From Streptomyces sp. AC555_RSS877 (lineage in GTDB: Bacteria; Actinomycetota; Actinomycetes; Streptomycetales; Streptomycetaceae), in assembly GCF_019049245.1 (NCBI RefSeq), contig NZ_JAGMUK010000032.1:62001-126000 (forward strand): DNA of 64,000 bases, written 5' to 3'. Shown piece after piece: positions 55,282 through 63,300 of this stretch; positions within the stretch are counted from its first letter, which is position 1, and every line of letters starts with the position of its first letter. The translations under genes were made by a program, and so were the position numbers. The notes beneath the pieces were generated by a model. The model had not been told where the DNA came from, made no database searches, and saw only the letters and a list, made by a program, of their open reading frames with translations.

Positions 55282-56067
55282 ATGGCGTTCACCTGCGCCA
55301 CCGGGAAGCACCGGCGTCCCAGTCGGATGAAGCGCACCACCGCCCGCGCCGCCGGCGTCGCGGCCCTCGCCACCACCGGCGTCATCGGCACCCTGGCCGC
55401 CCCCGCGCTCGCCGCCGAACCGGCCGTCGAGCAGACCGGTCTCACTCCCGTCATCACCATCGGCGACTCGGTCGCCGACCAGATCGACGCCCAGGCGGCC
55501 GCCCAGAAGCAGGCCGCCGAAGAGGCGGAGGCGCAGCGGCAGGCCGAGGAGGCTGCGCGCAAGAAGGCGGTCGTCGCTGCCAAGCAGGCCCTCGCCGAGG
55601 CCAAGCAGGCGCGCGAGGTCAAGGAGCGTGCCGCCCGCGAGGCCGAGCGCAAGCGCCTCAACTCCTACGTCTCCCCGATCTCCGGCTCGTACATCTCGAC
55701 CGGCTACAAGGCCGGCGGTGGCGTCTGGTCCTCCGGCAGCCACACGGGCGTCGACTTCCATGCCGCGAGCGGCACCTCCGTCCACGCGGTCGGCTCCGGC
55801 ACGGTCGTCGAGGCGGGTTGGGGCGGGTCGTACGGCAACAACGTCGTGATCAAGATGAACGACGGCACCTACACCCAGTACGGTCACCTGTCGTCCCTCG
55901 CCGTCTCCGTCGGTCAGTCGGTCACCCCGGGCCAGCAGATAGGCCTCTCCGGCGCCACCGGCAACGTCACCGGGCCGCACCTGCACTTTGAGGCCCGCAC
56001 GACCCCGGAGTACGGCTCGGACATGGATCCCGTCGCCTACCTCCGCTCGCACGGCGTGAACGTCTGA
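55282..56067 (+). CDS. secreted M23-family metallopeptidase (cell-wall hydrolase)
   Basis: A 261-residue exported endopeptidase acting on peptidoglycan cross-links. A signal region (RMKRTTARAAGVAALATTGVIGT, cut near ALAAEP) is followed by an alanine/glutamate/lysine coiled coil (~70-125), then the M23 domain ~130-258 with zinc ligands in SHTGVDFH (HxxxD) and GPHLHFEAR (HxH). The two residues of the active site are both present. Controlled by the c-di-AMP riboswitch in its leader, linking wall remodelling to turgor/osmotic signalling. A terminator follows. Confidence 0.95.
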   Translation: MAFTCATGKHRRPSRMKRTTARAAGVAALATTGVIGTLAAPALAAEPAVEQTGLTPVITIGDSVADQIDAQAAAQKQAAEEAEAQRQAEEAARKKAVVAAKQALAEAKQAREVKERAAREAERKRLNSYVSPISGSYISTGYKAGGGVWSSGSHTGVDFHAASGTSVHAVGSGTVVEAGWGGSYGNNVVIKMNDGTYTQYGHLSSLAVSVGQSVTPGQQIGLSGATGNVTGPHLHFEARTTPEYGSDMDPVAYLRSHGVNV

Positions 56068-56135
56068 CGCCCGCACGGCGTGATCGTCCGACGGCCGCGC
56101 CCGTGATCGTCTGACGACCGCGGGTCCGCCTCCCG

Positions 56136-56162
56136 AAGCCCCGGCTCACCGAGCCGGGGCTT
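56136..56162 (+). terminator. terminator after the M23 gene
   Basis: AAGCCCCGGCTC pairs perfectly with GAGCCGGGGCTT (12 bp, 3-base loop), followed by a short TTC. Confidence 0.85.
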
Positions 56163-56301
56163 TCGGTGTATCGGACGGCCGTCTGTCCAAAAAATATCCA
56201 TGGATTCCGGCCCGCCATCGGAAATTCCCGCTGATTGCAATAGAGTCGCTGAACACACGTCAATCGTCGACGTTTCACGGGGATTAAAGCGGAGGTCGGT
56301 C

Positions 56302-56997
56302 ATGCGTATTCCGGCGCACTCGGTATGCACGGCGATCCGGGACGACATCGTCGCGGGTGTCTACGAGCGCGGCAGCCGGCTCACCGAGGAACTGCTCGCG
56401 CGCCGCTACGGTGTCTCGCGCGTCCCCGTCCGGGAGGCCCTGCGCACGCTGGAGGCTGAGGGCTTCGTGGTGACCCGGCGGCACGCGGGCGCGTGCGTCG
56501 CGGAACCCACCGAGCAGGAGGGTGCCGACCTGCTGGAGATGCGCGTGCTCCTGGAGCCGCTCGGCGCCTCGCGGGCCGCCCAGCGGCGCACCGAGGCCCA
56601 TCTCAAGGTGCTCCGCGGGCTGGTGCGGCTGGGCCAGGAGCGGGCCAGGCGGGGCAATAGCGAGGATCTGCGCTCTCTGGGGAGCTGGTTCCACGAGACG
56701 CTCGCACAGGCCTCCGGCAGCGCCGCGATGACCTCGATGCTGACCCAGCTGCGTCACAAGATCGCCTGGATGTACGCGGTGGAGGCGCCGGCCAACCCCG
56801 TCGAGTCGTGGGCGGAGCACGGCGCGATCGTGGACGCGGTGGCGCGCGGCGACAGCGAACGTGCGCGGGCGCTCACGGCGCTGCACACAGAGCGCGCGAC
56901 GACGGCGCACCGGCTGCGATTCGCCGGCGGCGCGGAGCGGCCGGACCGTGTGAGGAACTCGCAACATCCCGTAAACATGACGGGCCTGCGGCATTAA
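56302..56997 (+). CDS. GntR/FadR-family transcriptional regulator
   Basis: A 231-residue regulator. The winged helix (~5-70) has IRDDIVAGVYERGSRLTEELLARRYGVSRVPVREALRTLEAEG; the FCD effector domain (~80-205) has LEMRVLLEPLGASRAAQR, SWFHETLAQASGS and EHGAIVDAVARGD with the His residues that usually bind metal. GCGGAGG precedes ATG. A TAGAGT -10 lies about 70 bases upstream. It is convergent with ptsH. Ligand unknown; position beside HPr hints at carbon control (weak inference). Confidence 0.92.
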   Translation: MRIPAHSVCTAIRDDIVAGVYERGSRLTEELLARRYGVSRVPVREALRTLEAEGFVVTRRHAGACVAEPTEQEGADLLEMRVLLEPLGASRAAQRRTEAHLKVLRGLVRLGQERARRGNSEDLRSLGSWFHETLAQASGSAAMTSMLTQLRHKIAWMYAVEAPANPVESWAEHGAIVDAVARGDSERARALTALHTERATTAHRLRFAGGAERPDRVRNSQHPVNMTGLRH

Positions 56998-57065
56998 CAC
57001 GGGCACCGTATACAAAGAGCAGATAATTCGCGGGGGATTATTTCTGCTGCCCGTCAACGGGAAAT

Positions 57066-57103
57066 GCGAAGGGCTCGCCCGATAATTCGGACGAGCCCTT
57101 CGC
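57066..57103. terminator. bidirectional terminator GntR / ptsH
   Basis: GCGAAGGGCTCG pairs perfectly with CGAGCCCTTCGC (12 bp) around a 14-base AT-rich loop, between two converging genes. Confidence 0.85.
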
Positions 57104-57123
57104 CGTACCCTTTAATCGGATGC

Positions 57124-57405
57124 TCAGACGGTCTCGGGAAGCTCCTCGAGACCCTCGGAGACCAGCTTCGCCAGGCGGTCGAGGGCCACGTCCGCACCCT
57201 CGGAGTCGGAGGCGAGGACGATCTCCTCGCCGCCCTGGGCGCCCAGACCGAGGACGGCCAGCATGGAGGCCGCGTTGACGGGGTTGCCGTCGGCCTTGGA
57301 GATCGTCACCGGGATGCCTGCGGCCGTGGCGGCCCGGACGAAGATGGAAGCGGGGCGGGCGTGGAGGCCCTCGGCCCAGCCGACGTTGACGCGGCGCTCA
57401 GCCAT
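57124..57405 (-). CDS. ptsH: phosphocarrier protein HPr
   Basis: A 93-residue PTS phosphocarrier that receives phosphate from enzyme I and passes it to enzyme II permeases. His15 in GLHARPAS is the phosphorylation site. The regulatory region reads NAASMLAVLGLGA with Ser47 near the position of the HPr-kinase serine, though no HPr kinase is expected in Streptomyces. Monocistronic, facing away from the acetyltransferase gene and sharing a terminator with the GntR gene. The location matches the conserved Streptomyces ptsH locus. Confidence 0.96.
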   Translation of the reverse strand: MAERRVNVGWAEGLHARPASIFVRAATAAGIPVTISKADGNPVNAASMLAVLGLGAQGGEEIVLASDSEGADVALDRLAKLVSEGLEELPETV

Positions 57406-57582
57406 GTGATGCTGCCCTTCGGTGTATCAGGTTGTCTAGACCAGTTTCCCATATCGTGAAGCATGCCCGGAGCGGTCCTTCGTCCCGCCCCGATGTGTCG
57501 TCGGACCGCGGCCTCGGTCCGGCTGACGTCCTCCACAGACTGCCTCGCGCCGTTGTCGTACGCGAGCCGTACTCTGGGGCCC

Positions 57583-60429
57583 ATGCAGACCTCGTCGGAC
57601 CGGCACGAGTACCCCGCCCACTGGGAAGCCGACGTGGTGCTGCGCGACGGCGGGACCGCGCGCATCCGGCCCATCACCGTCGATGATGCCGATCGCCTCG
57701 TCAGCTTCTATGAGCAGGTGTCGGACGAGTCGAAGTACTACCGCTTCTTCGCGCCCTACCCTCGTCTGTCCGCCAAGGACGTCCACCGCTTCACGCACCA
57801 CGACTTTGTGGACCGGGTGGGACTCGCGGCCACCATCGGCGGCGAGTTCATCGCCACCGTACGCTACGACCGCATCGGCGCCGGGGGCATGCCCGCATCG
57901 GCCCCGGCCGACGAGGCCGAGGTCGCCTTCCTGGTCCAGGACGCGCACCAGGGGCGCGGAGTCGCCTCCGCCCTCCTCGAACACATCGGGGCCGTCGCAC
58001 GCGAGCGGGGCATCCGCCGCTTCGCCGCCGAGGTGCTGCCCGCCAACACCAAGATGATCAAGGTGTTCCGGGACGCCGGATACACCCAGAAGCGCAGCTT
58101 CGAGGACGGCGTCGTCCGCCTGGAGTTCGACCTGGAGCCGACGGACCGCTCGCTCGCCGTGCAGTACGCGCGCGAACAGCGCGCCGAGGGGCGATCCGTG
58201 CAGCGGCTGCTCATGCCCGGGTCGGTCGCCGTGGTCGGCGTCGGCCGTACGCCCGGCGGCGTGGGCCGCAGCGTCCTCGACAACCTCAGGGACGCCGGGT
58301 TCACCGGCCGGCTGCACGCCGTGAACAAGGCACTGCCCGAAGGGCGGAAGGAACTCGCCGGGGTGCCCGCCCACCGGTCGGTTCGGGACATCGACGGGCC
58401 CGTCGACCTCGTGGTCGTCGCCGTGCCCGCGGAGCACGTCCCCGAAGTCGTCGAGGATTGCGGCACGCACGGGGTGCAGGGGCTGGTCGTGCTCTCCGCC
58501 GGGTACGCCGAGAGCGGGCCCGAGGGGCGCGAGCGGCAGCGTGAACTCGTCCGGCACGCGCGCGCGTACGGCATGCGGATCATCGGGCCGAACGCCTTCG
58601 GCATCATCAACACGTCGGCGGACGTACGACTGAACGCCTCGCTGGCTCCCCAGATGCCCCGGCCGGGCCGGATCGGGCTGTTCTCCCAGTCCGGCGCGAT
58701 CGGCATCGCTCTGCTGTCCCGACTGCACCGGCGCGGGGGCGGGGTCACCGGGGTCACCGGCGTGTCGACGTTCGTGTCGTCCGGCAACCGGGCGGACGTC
58801 TCCGGCAACGACGTCCTTCAGTACTGGTACGACGACCCCGACACCGACGTGGCGTTGATGTACCTGGAATCCATCGGCAACCCGCGCAAGTTCACGCGCC
58901 TGGCACGGCGTACGGCGGCCGCGAAACCGCTGGTCGTGGTGCAGGGCGCGCGGCACGGCGGAGCGGCCCCGCAGGGGCATGCCGTACGGGCGACGCGGTT
59001 GCCGCACGCCACGGTGTCCGCGCTGCTGCGGCAGGCCGGGGTGATCCGGGTCGACACGATCACCGAGCTGGTCGACGTGGGGCTGCTGCTCGCGCGCCAG
59101 CCGCTGCCCGCGGGAGCGCGGGTGGCGATCCTCGGGAACTCCGAGTCGCTGGGGCTGCTGACGTACGACGCGTGCCTCTCCGAGGGACTCAGGCCGTTGC
59201 CTCCGCTGGACCTGACGACGGCGGCGTCGCCGGAGGACTTCCACGGGGCGCTGTCCAGGGCGTTGGCGGACGACGCGTGCGACGCCGTCGTGGTCACCGC
59301 GATCCCGGCGGTGGGGGAGGGGTACCCCGGCGACGCGGCGTTGGCGGAGGCGCTGAGATCGGCGGCCGAGCGGGTGCCCGGGAAGCCGGTCATGGTGGTG
59401 CACGTGGAGCTCGGAGGGCTGGCGGAGGCGTTGTCGGCCGCGGCGAGCACCGCACCCCAGGCGAGCTCGCCGGCGCCCGCCGCCGTCGGCCGTGACCACC
59501 CGTTCCGCGCGTTGGACCGACTGGCCGCGAAGGCGGTGGACGACGCGCCGGCCCCCGAGAGCTGCTCCCGCCTCATTCCCGCCTACCCCGCGGCCGAGCG
59601 CGCCGTCCGCGCCCTCGGCGAAGCCGTCAAGTACGCCCAGTGGCGGCGGGACGCCGCCGAGCCCGGCAAGGTGCCCGAGTTCGAGGACATCGACGAGAAG
59701 GGGGCCGCCGAACTGATCGGAGGGCTCCTCGCGCGCGGGCAGGGGCTCACCCTCGGTACCGAGGAGACCTGCGAGCTGCTCGGGAAGTACGGCCTGCGCG
59801 TCCACCGTGCGCTGCCCGCACCCACTCCCGAGGACGCCGTCGCCGCCGCCCGCACCCTCGGCTACCCGGTCGCCCTCAAGGCCACCGCCCCGCACCTGCG
59901 ACACCGCGCCGACCTGGGCGGCGTACGTCTGGATCTCGCGGACGAGGAGCAACTGCGCCGGGCGTACACCGAGTTGACCGAGTCGTTCGGGAAGCCTGAG
60001 GAGCTGCGGCCGGTGGTGCAGGGGATGGCGCCCCGCGGAGTCGACACCGTTGTCAGGGCCGTCATCGACCCGGCGGCGGGCGCCGTACTGTCGTTCGGGC
60101 TCGCCGGAGCCGCCTCGCAGCTGCTCGGGGACACCGCGCACCGGCTGGTTCCGGTCACCGACCGGGAGGCGACCTCGCTGGTCCGGTCTATCCGGACGGC
60201 GCCACTCCTCTTCGGCTGGCGGGGTTCGGCCCCCGTCGACACCCCGGCCCTGGAGGAACTGCTGCTGCGCGTGTCGCGGCTGGTCGACGACCATCCGGAG
60301 GTCGTCGCGGTCACCCTGGAGCCGGTCGTCGTCGCCCCGCGCGGGCTGAGCGTCCTCGGCGCGTCCGTGCGGCTCGCGCCGCCGCCGGCCCGCGACGACC
60401 TCGGCCCGAGGACGCTTCCGGCGTACTGA
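57583..60429 (+). CDS. GNAT protein acetyltransferase fused to NDP-forming acyl-CoA synthetase domains (Pat-like)
   Basis: A 948-residue protein lysine acetyltransferase of the type that silences acetyl-CoA synthetases. The GNAT domain is first (~15-190; AEVAFLVQDAHQGRGVASALLEHI is the acetyl-CoA loop), then CoA-binding (~205-330; VAVVGVGRTPGGVGRSVLDNL), ligase-CoA (~335-690; GLFSQSGAIGIALL) and ATP-grasp (~730-935). This reversed order, GNAT in front, is that of Streptomyces PatA. The region where active synthetases carry the phospho-His (SSHTGALAG) is shortened to RLPHATVS, so synthesis of acyl-CoA is unlikely and the domains probably sense acyl-CoA. Confidence 0.93.
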   Translation: MQTSSDRHEYPAHWEADVVLRDGGTARIRPITVDDADRLVSFYEQVSDESKYYRFFAPYPRLSAKDVHRFTHHDFVDRVGLAATIGGEFIATVRYDRIGAGGMPASAPADEAEVAFLVQDAHQGRGVASALLEHIGAVARERGIRRFAAEVLPANTKMIKVFRDAGYTQKRSFEDGVVRLEFDLEPTDRSLAVQYAREQRAEGRSVQRLLMPGSVAVVGVGRTPGGVGRSVLDNLRDAGFTGRLHAVNKALPEGRKELAGVPAHRSVRDIDGPVDLVVVAVPAEHVPEVVEDCGTHGVQGLVVLSAGYAESGPEGRERQRELVRHARAYGMRIIGPNAFGIINTSADVRLNASLAPQMPRPGRIGLFSQSGAIGIALLSRLHRRGGGVTGVTGVSTFVSSGNRADVSGNDVLQYWYDDPDTDVALMYLESIGNPRKFTRLARRTAAAKPLVVVQGARHGGAAPQGHAVRATRLPHATVSALLRQAGVIRVDTITELVDVGLLLARQPLPAGARVAILGNSESLGLLTYDACLSEGLRPLPPLDLTTAASPEDFHGALSRALADDACDAVVVTAIPAVGEGYPGDAALAEALRSAAERVPGKPVMVVHVELGGLAEALSAAASTAPQASSPAPAAVGRDHPFRALDRLAAKAVDDAPAPESCSRLIPAYPAAERAVRALGEAVKYAQWRRDAAEPGKVPEFEDIDEKGAAELIGGLLARGQGLTLGTEETCELLGKYGLRVHRALPAPTPEDAVAAARTLGYPVALKATAPHLRHRADLGGVRLDLADEEQLRRAYTELTESFGKPEELRPVVQGMAPRGVDTVVRAVIDPAAGAVLSFGLAGAASQLLGDTAHRLVPVTDREATSLVRSIRTAPLLFGWRGSAPVDTPALEELLLRVSRLVDDHPEVVAVTLEPVVVAPRGLSVLGASVRLAPPPARDDLGPRTLPAY

Positions 60430-60500
60430 GGCGTACCGCAGCCGACGGAGACCGCCGCGAGCGTGCCTCGCAGTCAGTGGCTCCCCGTAGGATGGACGTC

Positions 60501-61088
60501 ATGGCCAAGACCAGTACGACGACCCAGGGGCTGCGAGCGGCGATCGAACGCAGCGGCTACTACCCGGCCCTCGTGGCCGAGGCGGTGGAGGCCGCCGTGG
60601 GCGGCGACACCATCCGGTCGTACCTGGTCCACCAGGAGACGACGTTCGACCAGAACGAGGTGCGGCGGCATGTGACCGTCCTCGTCCTCACCGAGACCCG
60701 CTTCATCGTCAGCCACACCGACGAGCAGGCCGCGGACACCACCTCCCCGACGCCCTATGCCACCACCTCCACCGAATCCGTGAAGCTCGGCCGGATCTCG
60801 TCGGTGGTGATCAGCCGCGTGGTCGCCAACCCGGAGCAGTACGTGCCGGGCACGCCGCCCCGGGAGGTCGTGCTGACCATCGGCTGGGGCGCGGTCTCCC
60901 GCATCGACCTGGAGCCCGCCGCCTGCGGCGACCCCAACTGCGAGGCCGACCACGGCTACACCGGCAGCTCGACGGCCGACGACCTGAGCCTGCGCGTGAG
61001 CGAGGCCGGGGACGGCCCGGAGACGGTGCGCCAGGCGCTCGTCTTCGCGCAGGCCATCTCCGAGGCGACCGCGGACGTCACCCGCTGA
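60501..61088 (+). CDS. DUF5998-family protein
   Basis: A 195-residue cytosolic protein conserved in actinomycetes, function unknown to me. MAKTSTTTQGLRAAIERSGYYP opens it; a beta-rich core follows (RHVTVLVLTETRFIVSHTDE, SVVISRVVANPEQYVPG, VVLTIGWGAVSRIDLEPA) and a CGDPNCEADHG stretch that could bind a metal. TAGGAT at 60488-60493 is a -10 positioned 7 bases before the ATG with no ribosome site, so the message is probably leaderless. Its stop overlaps the next gene's ATG by one base (TGATG). Confidence 0.82.
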   Translation: MAKTSTTTQGLRAAIERSGYYPALVAEAVEAAVGGDTIRSYLVHQETTFDQNEVRRHVTVLVLTETRFIVSHTDEQAADTTSPTPYATTSTESVKLGRISSVVISRVVANPEQYVPGTPPREVVLTIGWGAVSRIDLEPAACGDPNCEADHGYTGSSTADDLSLRVSEAGDGPETVRQALVFAQAISEATADVTR

Positions 61089-62290
61089 TGGCACAGCCCG
61101 CCTCGGACTGGGACCACCACCCACAGCCGCTCGCCCCCGACTCCGCGCCCGCCCCCGAGTACGGCACCGGCTCCCTCGCCGACCTGCTGCCCACGCTGGC
61201 CGCGGGCATGGCCGTACCGGGCTTCACCGAGGCCATCCCGGAGCTCACCCCCGCCGACCGGAACTGCGTGTTCCTGATCGACGGACTCGGCTGGGAACAG
61301 CTCAGGGCACACCCTGACGAGGCGCCCTTCCTGACCGCGCTCCTCGCCAGTTCCCGCGGCGGCACGGGCCGGCCCCTCACCACCGGCTTCCCGGCCACCA
61401 CCGCCACCTCCCTCGCCTCCGTCGGCACCGGCCGCCCGCCCGGCGCCCACGGCCTGCCCGGCTACACCGTGCGCAATCCGGACACCGGCGAGCTGATGAA
61501 CCAGCTGCGTTGGCAGCCCTGGACCTCGCCGAAGGCCTGGCAGCCGTACCCCACGGTCTTCCAGCTGGCCCACGAGGCGGGGGTGCACGCCGCCCAGGTG
61601 TCGTCCCCGACCTTCGAGAACACCCCGCTGACCAAGGTCGCGCTCAGTGGAGGAACGTTCCTCGGGCGGCTGTCCGGCGAGGACCGGATGGATCTCGCGG
61701 CCGAGCAGCTGGCCGCCGCCGACCGCGCCCTGGTCTACACGTACTACGCCGAACTCGACGGCGCCGGTCACCGCTTCGGCGTCGACTCGGACAACTGGCG
61801 CGGCCAGCTCATGTACGTCGACCGGCTGGTCCAGCGGCTCGCCGAGCAGCTGCCGCCGCGCACCGCGCTCTACGTCACCGCCGACCACGGCATGATCGAC
61901 GTCCCCTTCGACGAGCAGCACCGCATCGACTTCGACGAGGACTGGGAGCTGCGCGCCGGGGTCGCCCTGCTGGGCGGCGAGGGTCGCGCGCGCCACGTCT
62001 ACGCGGTGCCGGGCGCCGAGAACGACGTCCTGACCTGCTGGCGCGAGGTCCTCGGCGAGCAGTTCTGGGTGGCCTCGCGGGACGAGGCGATCGCGGCGGG
62101 CTGGTTCGGCCGGCCCGGCCAGGTCGAGCAGCGCGTGTACGGCCGGCTCGGCGACGTGGTCGCCGCCGCTCGCGACGACGTGCTCATCGTCGCCTCGCAG
62201 CGGGAGCCCAAGGAGTCGGCGATGGTCGGCAACCACGGTTCGATGACCCCTGCCGAGCAGCTGGTCCCGTTGCTCGAAGTACGCTCCTGA
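61088..62290 (+). CDS. alkaline-phosphatase-fold phosphodiesterase (nucleotide pyrophosphatase-like)
   Basis: A 400-residue hydrolase of the AP superfamily. The first metal site is in NCVFLIDGLGWEQL, the nucleophile is the Thr/Ser of GFPATTATSLASVGTG, the third motif is YYAELDGAGHRFG, and the last metal ligands are TADHGMIDV and MVGNHGSMTP. No signal peptide, so it acts in the cytoplasm. Coupled to DUF5998 through TGATG, suggesting a shared pathway. Substrate probably a nucleotide or phosphodiester but cannot be narrowed. Confidence 0.92.
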   Translation: MAQPASDWDHHPQPLAPDSAPAPEYGTGSLADLLPTLAAGMAVPGFTEAIPELTPADRNCVFLIDGLGWEQLRAHPDEAPFLTALLASSRGGTGRPLTTGFPATTATSLASVGTGRPPGAHGLPGYTVRNPDTGELMNQLRWQPWTSPKAWQPYPTVFQLAHEAGVHAAQVSSPTFENTPLTKVALSGGTFLGRLSGEDRMDLAAEQLAAADRALVYTYYAELDGAGHRFGVDSDNWRGQLMYVDRLVQRLAEQLPPRTALYVTADHGMIDVPFDEQHRIDFDEDWELRAGVALLGGEGRARHVYAVPGAENDVLTCWREVLGEQFWVASRDEAIAAGWFGRPGQVEQRVYGRLGDVVAAARDDVLIVASQREPKESAMVGNHGSMTPAEQLVPLLEVRS

Positions 62291-62339
62291 CGCTTCACCC
62301 ACCCCTGTTTCCCCTGTGCTGAAAGGTGCTCGACTCGCC

Positions 62340-62957
62340 ATGCCCGAGCTGGTGTTCTTCTCCGGAACGATGGACTGCGGGAAGTCCACGCTGGCTCTCC
62401 AGATCGAGCACAACCGCTCGGCCCGGGGTCTCCAGGGCGTGATCTTCACCCGTGACGACCGGGCCGGCGCGGGGAAGCTGTCCTCGCGGCTCGGTCTGGT
62501 GACGGAGGCGGTCGAGGCCGGGCCGGACATGGACCTGTTCGGCTACGTCGTGGCCGAGATCGAGCGGGGCTGCAAGGTCGACTACCTGATCGTGGACGAG
62601 GCGCAGTTCCTGTCGTCCGAGCAGATCGACCAACTGGCGCGCGTGGTGGACGACCTGGGCATGGACGTCTACGCCTTCGGCATCACCACCGACTTCCGCA
62701 CCAAGCTGTTCCCCGGCTCCCAGCGCCTGATCGAGCTGGCGGACCGGATAGAGGCGCTGCAGGTGGAGGCCATGTGCTGGTGCGGGGCGCGGGCCACGCA
62801 CAACGCCCGCACCCTGGGCGGCGAGATGGTGGTGGAGGGCGAGCAGGTCGTCGTGGGCGATGTGAACCGCCCGGCGGCGGAGGTCGGTTACGAGGTGCTG
62901 TGCCGGCGCCACCACCGCCGCCGGATGACCAGTTCCTCGGCGGCCTTCGCCCACTAG
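62340..62957 (+). CDS. tdk: thymidine kinase
   Basis: A 205-residue type II thymidine kinase for salvage of thymidine. P-loop SGTMDCGKSTL, DEAQF (Walker B with catalytic Glu), the lasso ITTDFRTKLFPGSQRLIELAD, and zinc cysteines in CWCG; the second zinc pair is degenerate (ATHNAR in place of CxxC, then CRRHH). ATG 62340 (MPELVFF). The TAG stop is formed by the first bases of a 224-bp inverted-end element. Overlapped by no other gene; 49 bases after the phosphodiesterase. Confidence 0.93.
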   Translation: MPELVFFSGTMDCGKSTLALQIEHNRSARGLQGVIFTRDDRAGAGKLSSRLGLVTEAVEAGPDMDLFGYVVAEIERGCKVDYLIVDEAQFLSSEQIDQLARVVDDLGMDVYAFGITTDFRTKLFPGSQRLIELADRIEALQVEAMCWCGARATHNARTLGGEMVVEGEQVVVGDVNRPAAEVGYEVLCRRHHRRRMTSSSAAFAH

Positions 62958-63178
62958 GGCCTGTCCGGCGGATCATGCCGCAGACGCGGGGCCTGGCACG
63001 CCGATCTGCGGTGTTGTCGTCGGTTGCCGACTCCCCCACTCTCGACTTCGCTCGAGCGGGGGGCCCCCATCGCGTCGACGCCCTCCTCCGCCTTGCAGCT
63101 CGACGCACCAGGCCCCGCTCACCTGCGTCGATGAGGCGCCGCTGATGTCCTGCGACTTGATCCGCCGGACAGGCCCTA
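62955..63178. mobile_element. MITE-like element with 21-bp perfect inverted ends
   Basis: A 224-bp non-coding element. Its ends are exact inverted repeats of 21 bp (62955-62975 beginning TAGGGCCTGTCCGG; 63158-63178 ending CCGGACAGGCCCTA), flanked by CTAG at both sides. The interior holds a C-rich/G-rich hairpin (CTCCCCCACTCTCGA ... TCGAGCGGGGGG), a sequence I recall as widely repeated in Streptomyces genomes. The left end supplies the thymidine kinase stop codon. Non-autonomous; the parent transposase is not in the window. Confidence 0.75.
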
Positions 63179-63300
63179 GGGCCACACGCCCCCGGGCGCC
63201 GCCAACAGCTCGCCGCGGCATCCCTGTTCGACGATCCGGCCGACAGGGACGGCCGGCACTCCGGCCTCGGTGCATTCCCGGCCTCAGCGCGCTCCCCGCC
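63179..63300 (-). other. spacer between element and VOC gene
   Basis: Gene-free GC-rich spacer with several partial CCGGCC/GGCCGG pairings; no clear terminator assignable. Confidence 0.3.

Noticed and set aside
57436..60294. 952-codon minus-strand open frame opposite the acetyltransferase
   Set aside because: Low-complexity Gly/Arg/His composition typical of an antisense frame; the plus strand encodes clear GNAT and acyl-CoA synthetase domains.
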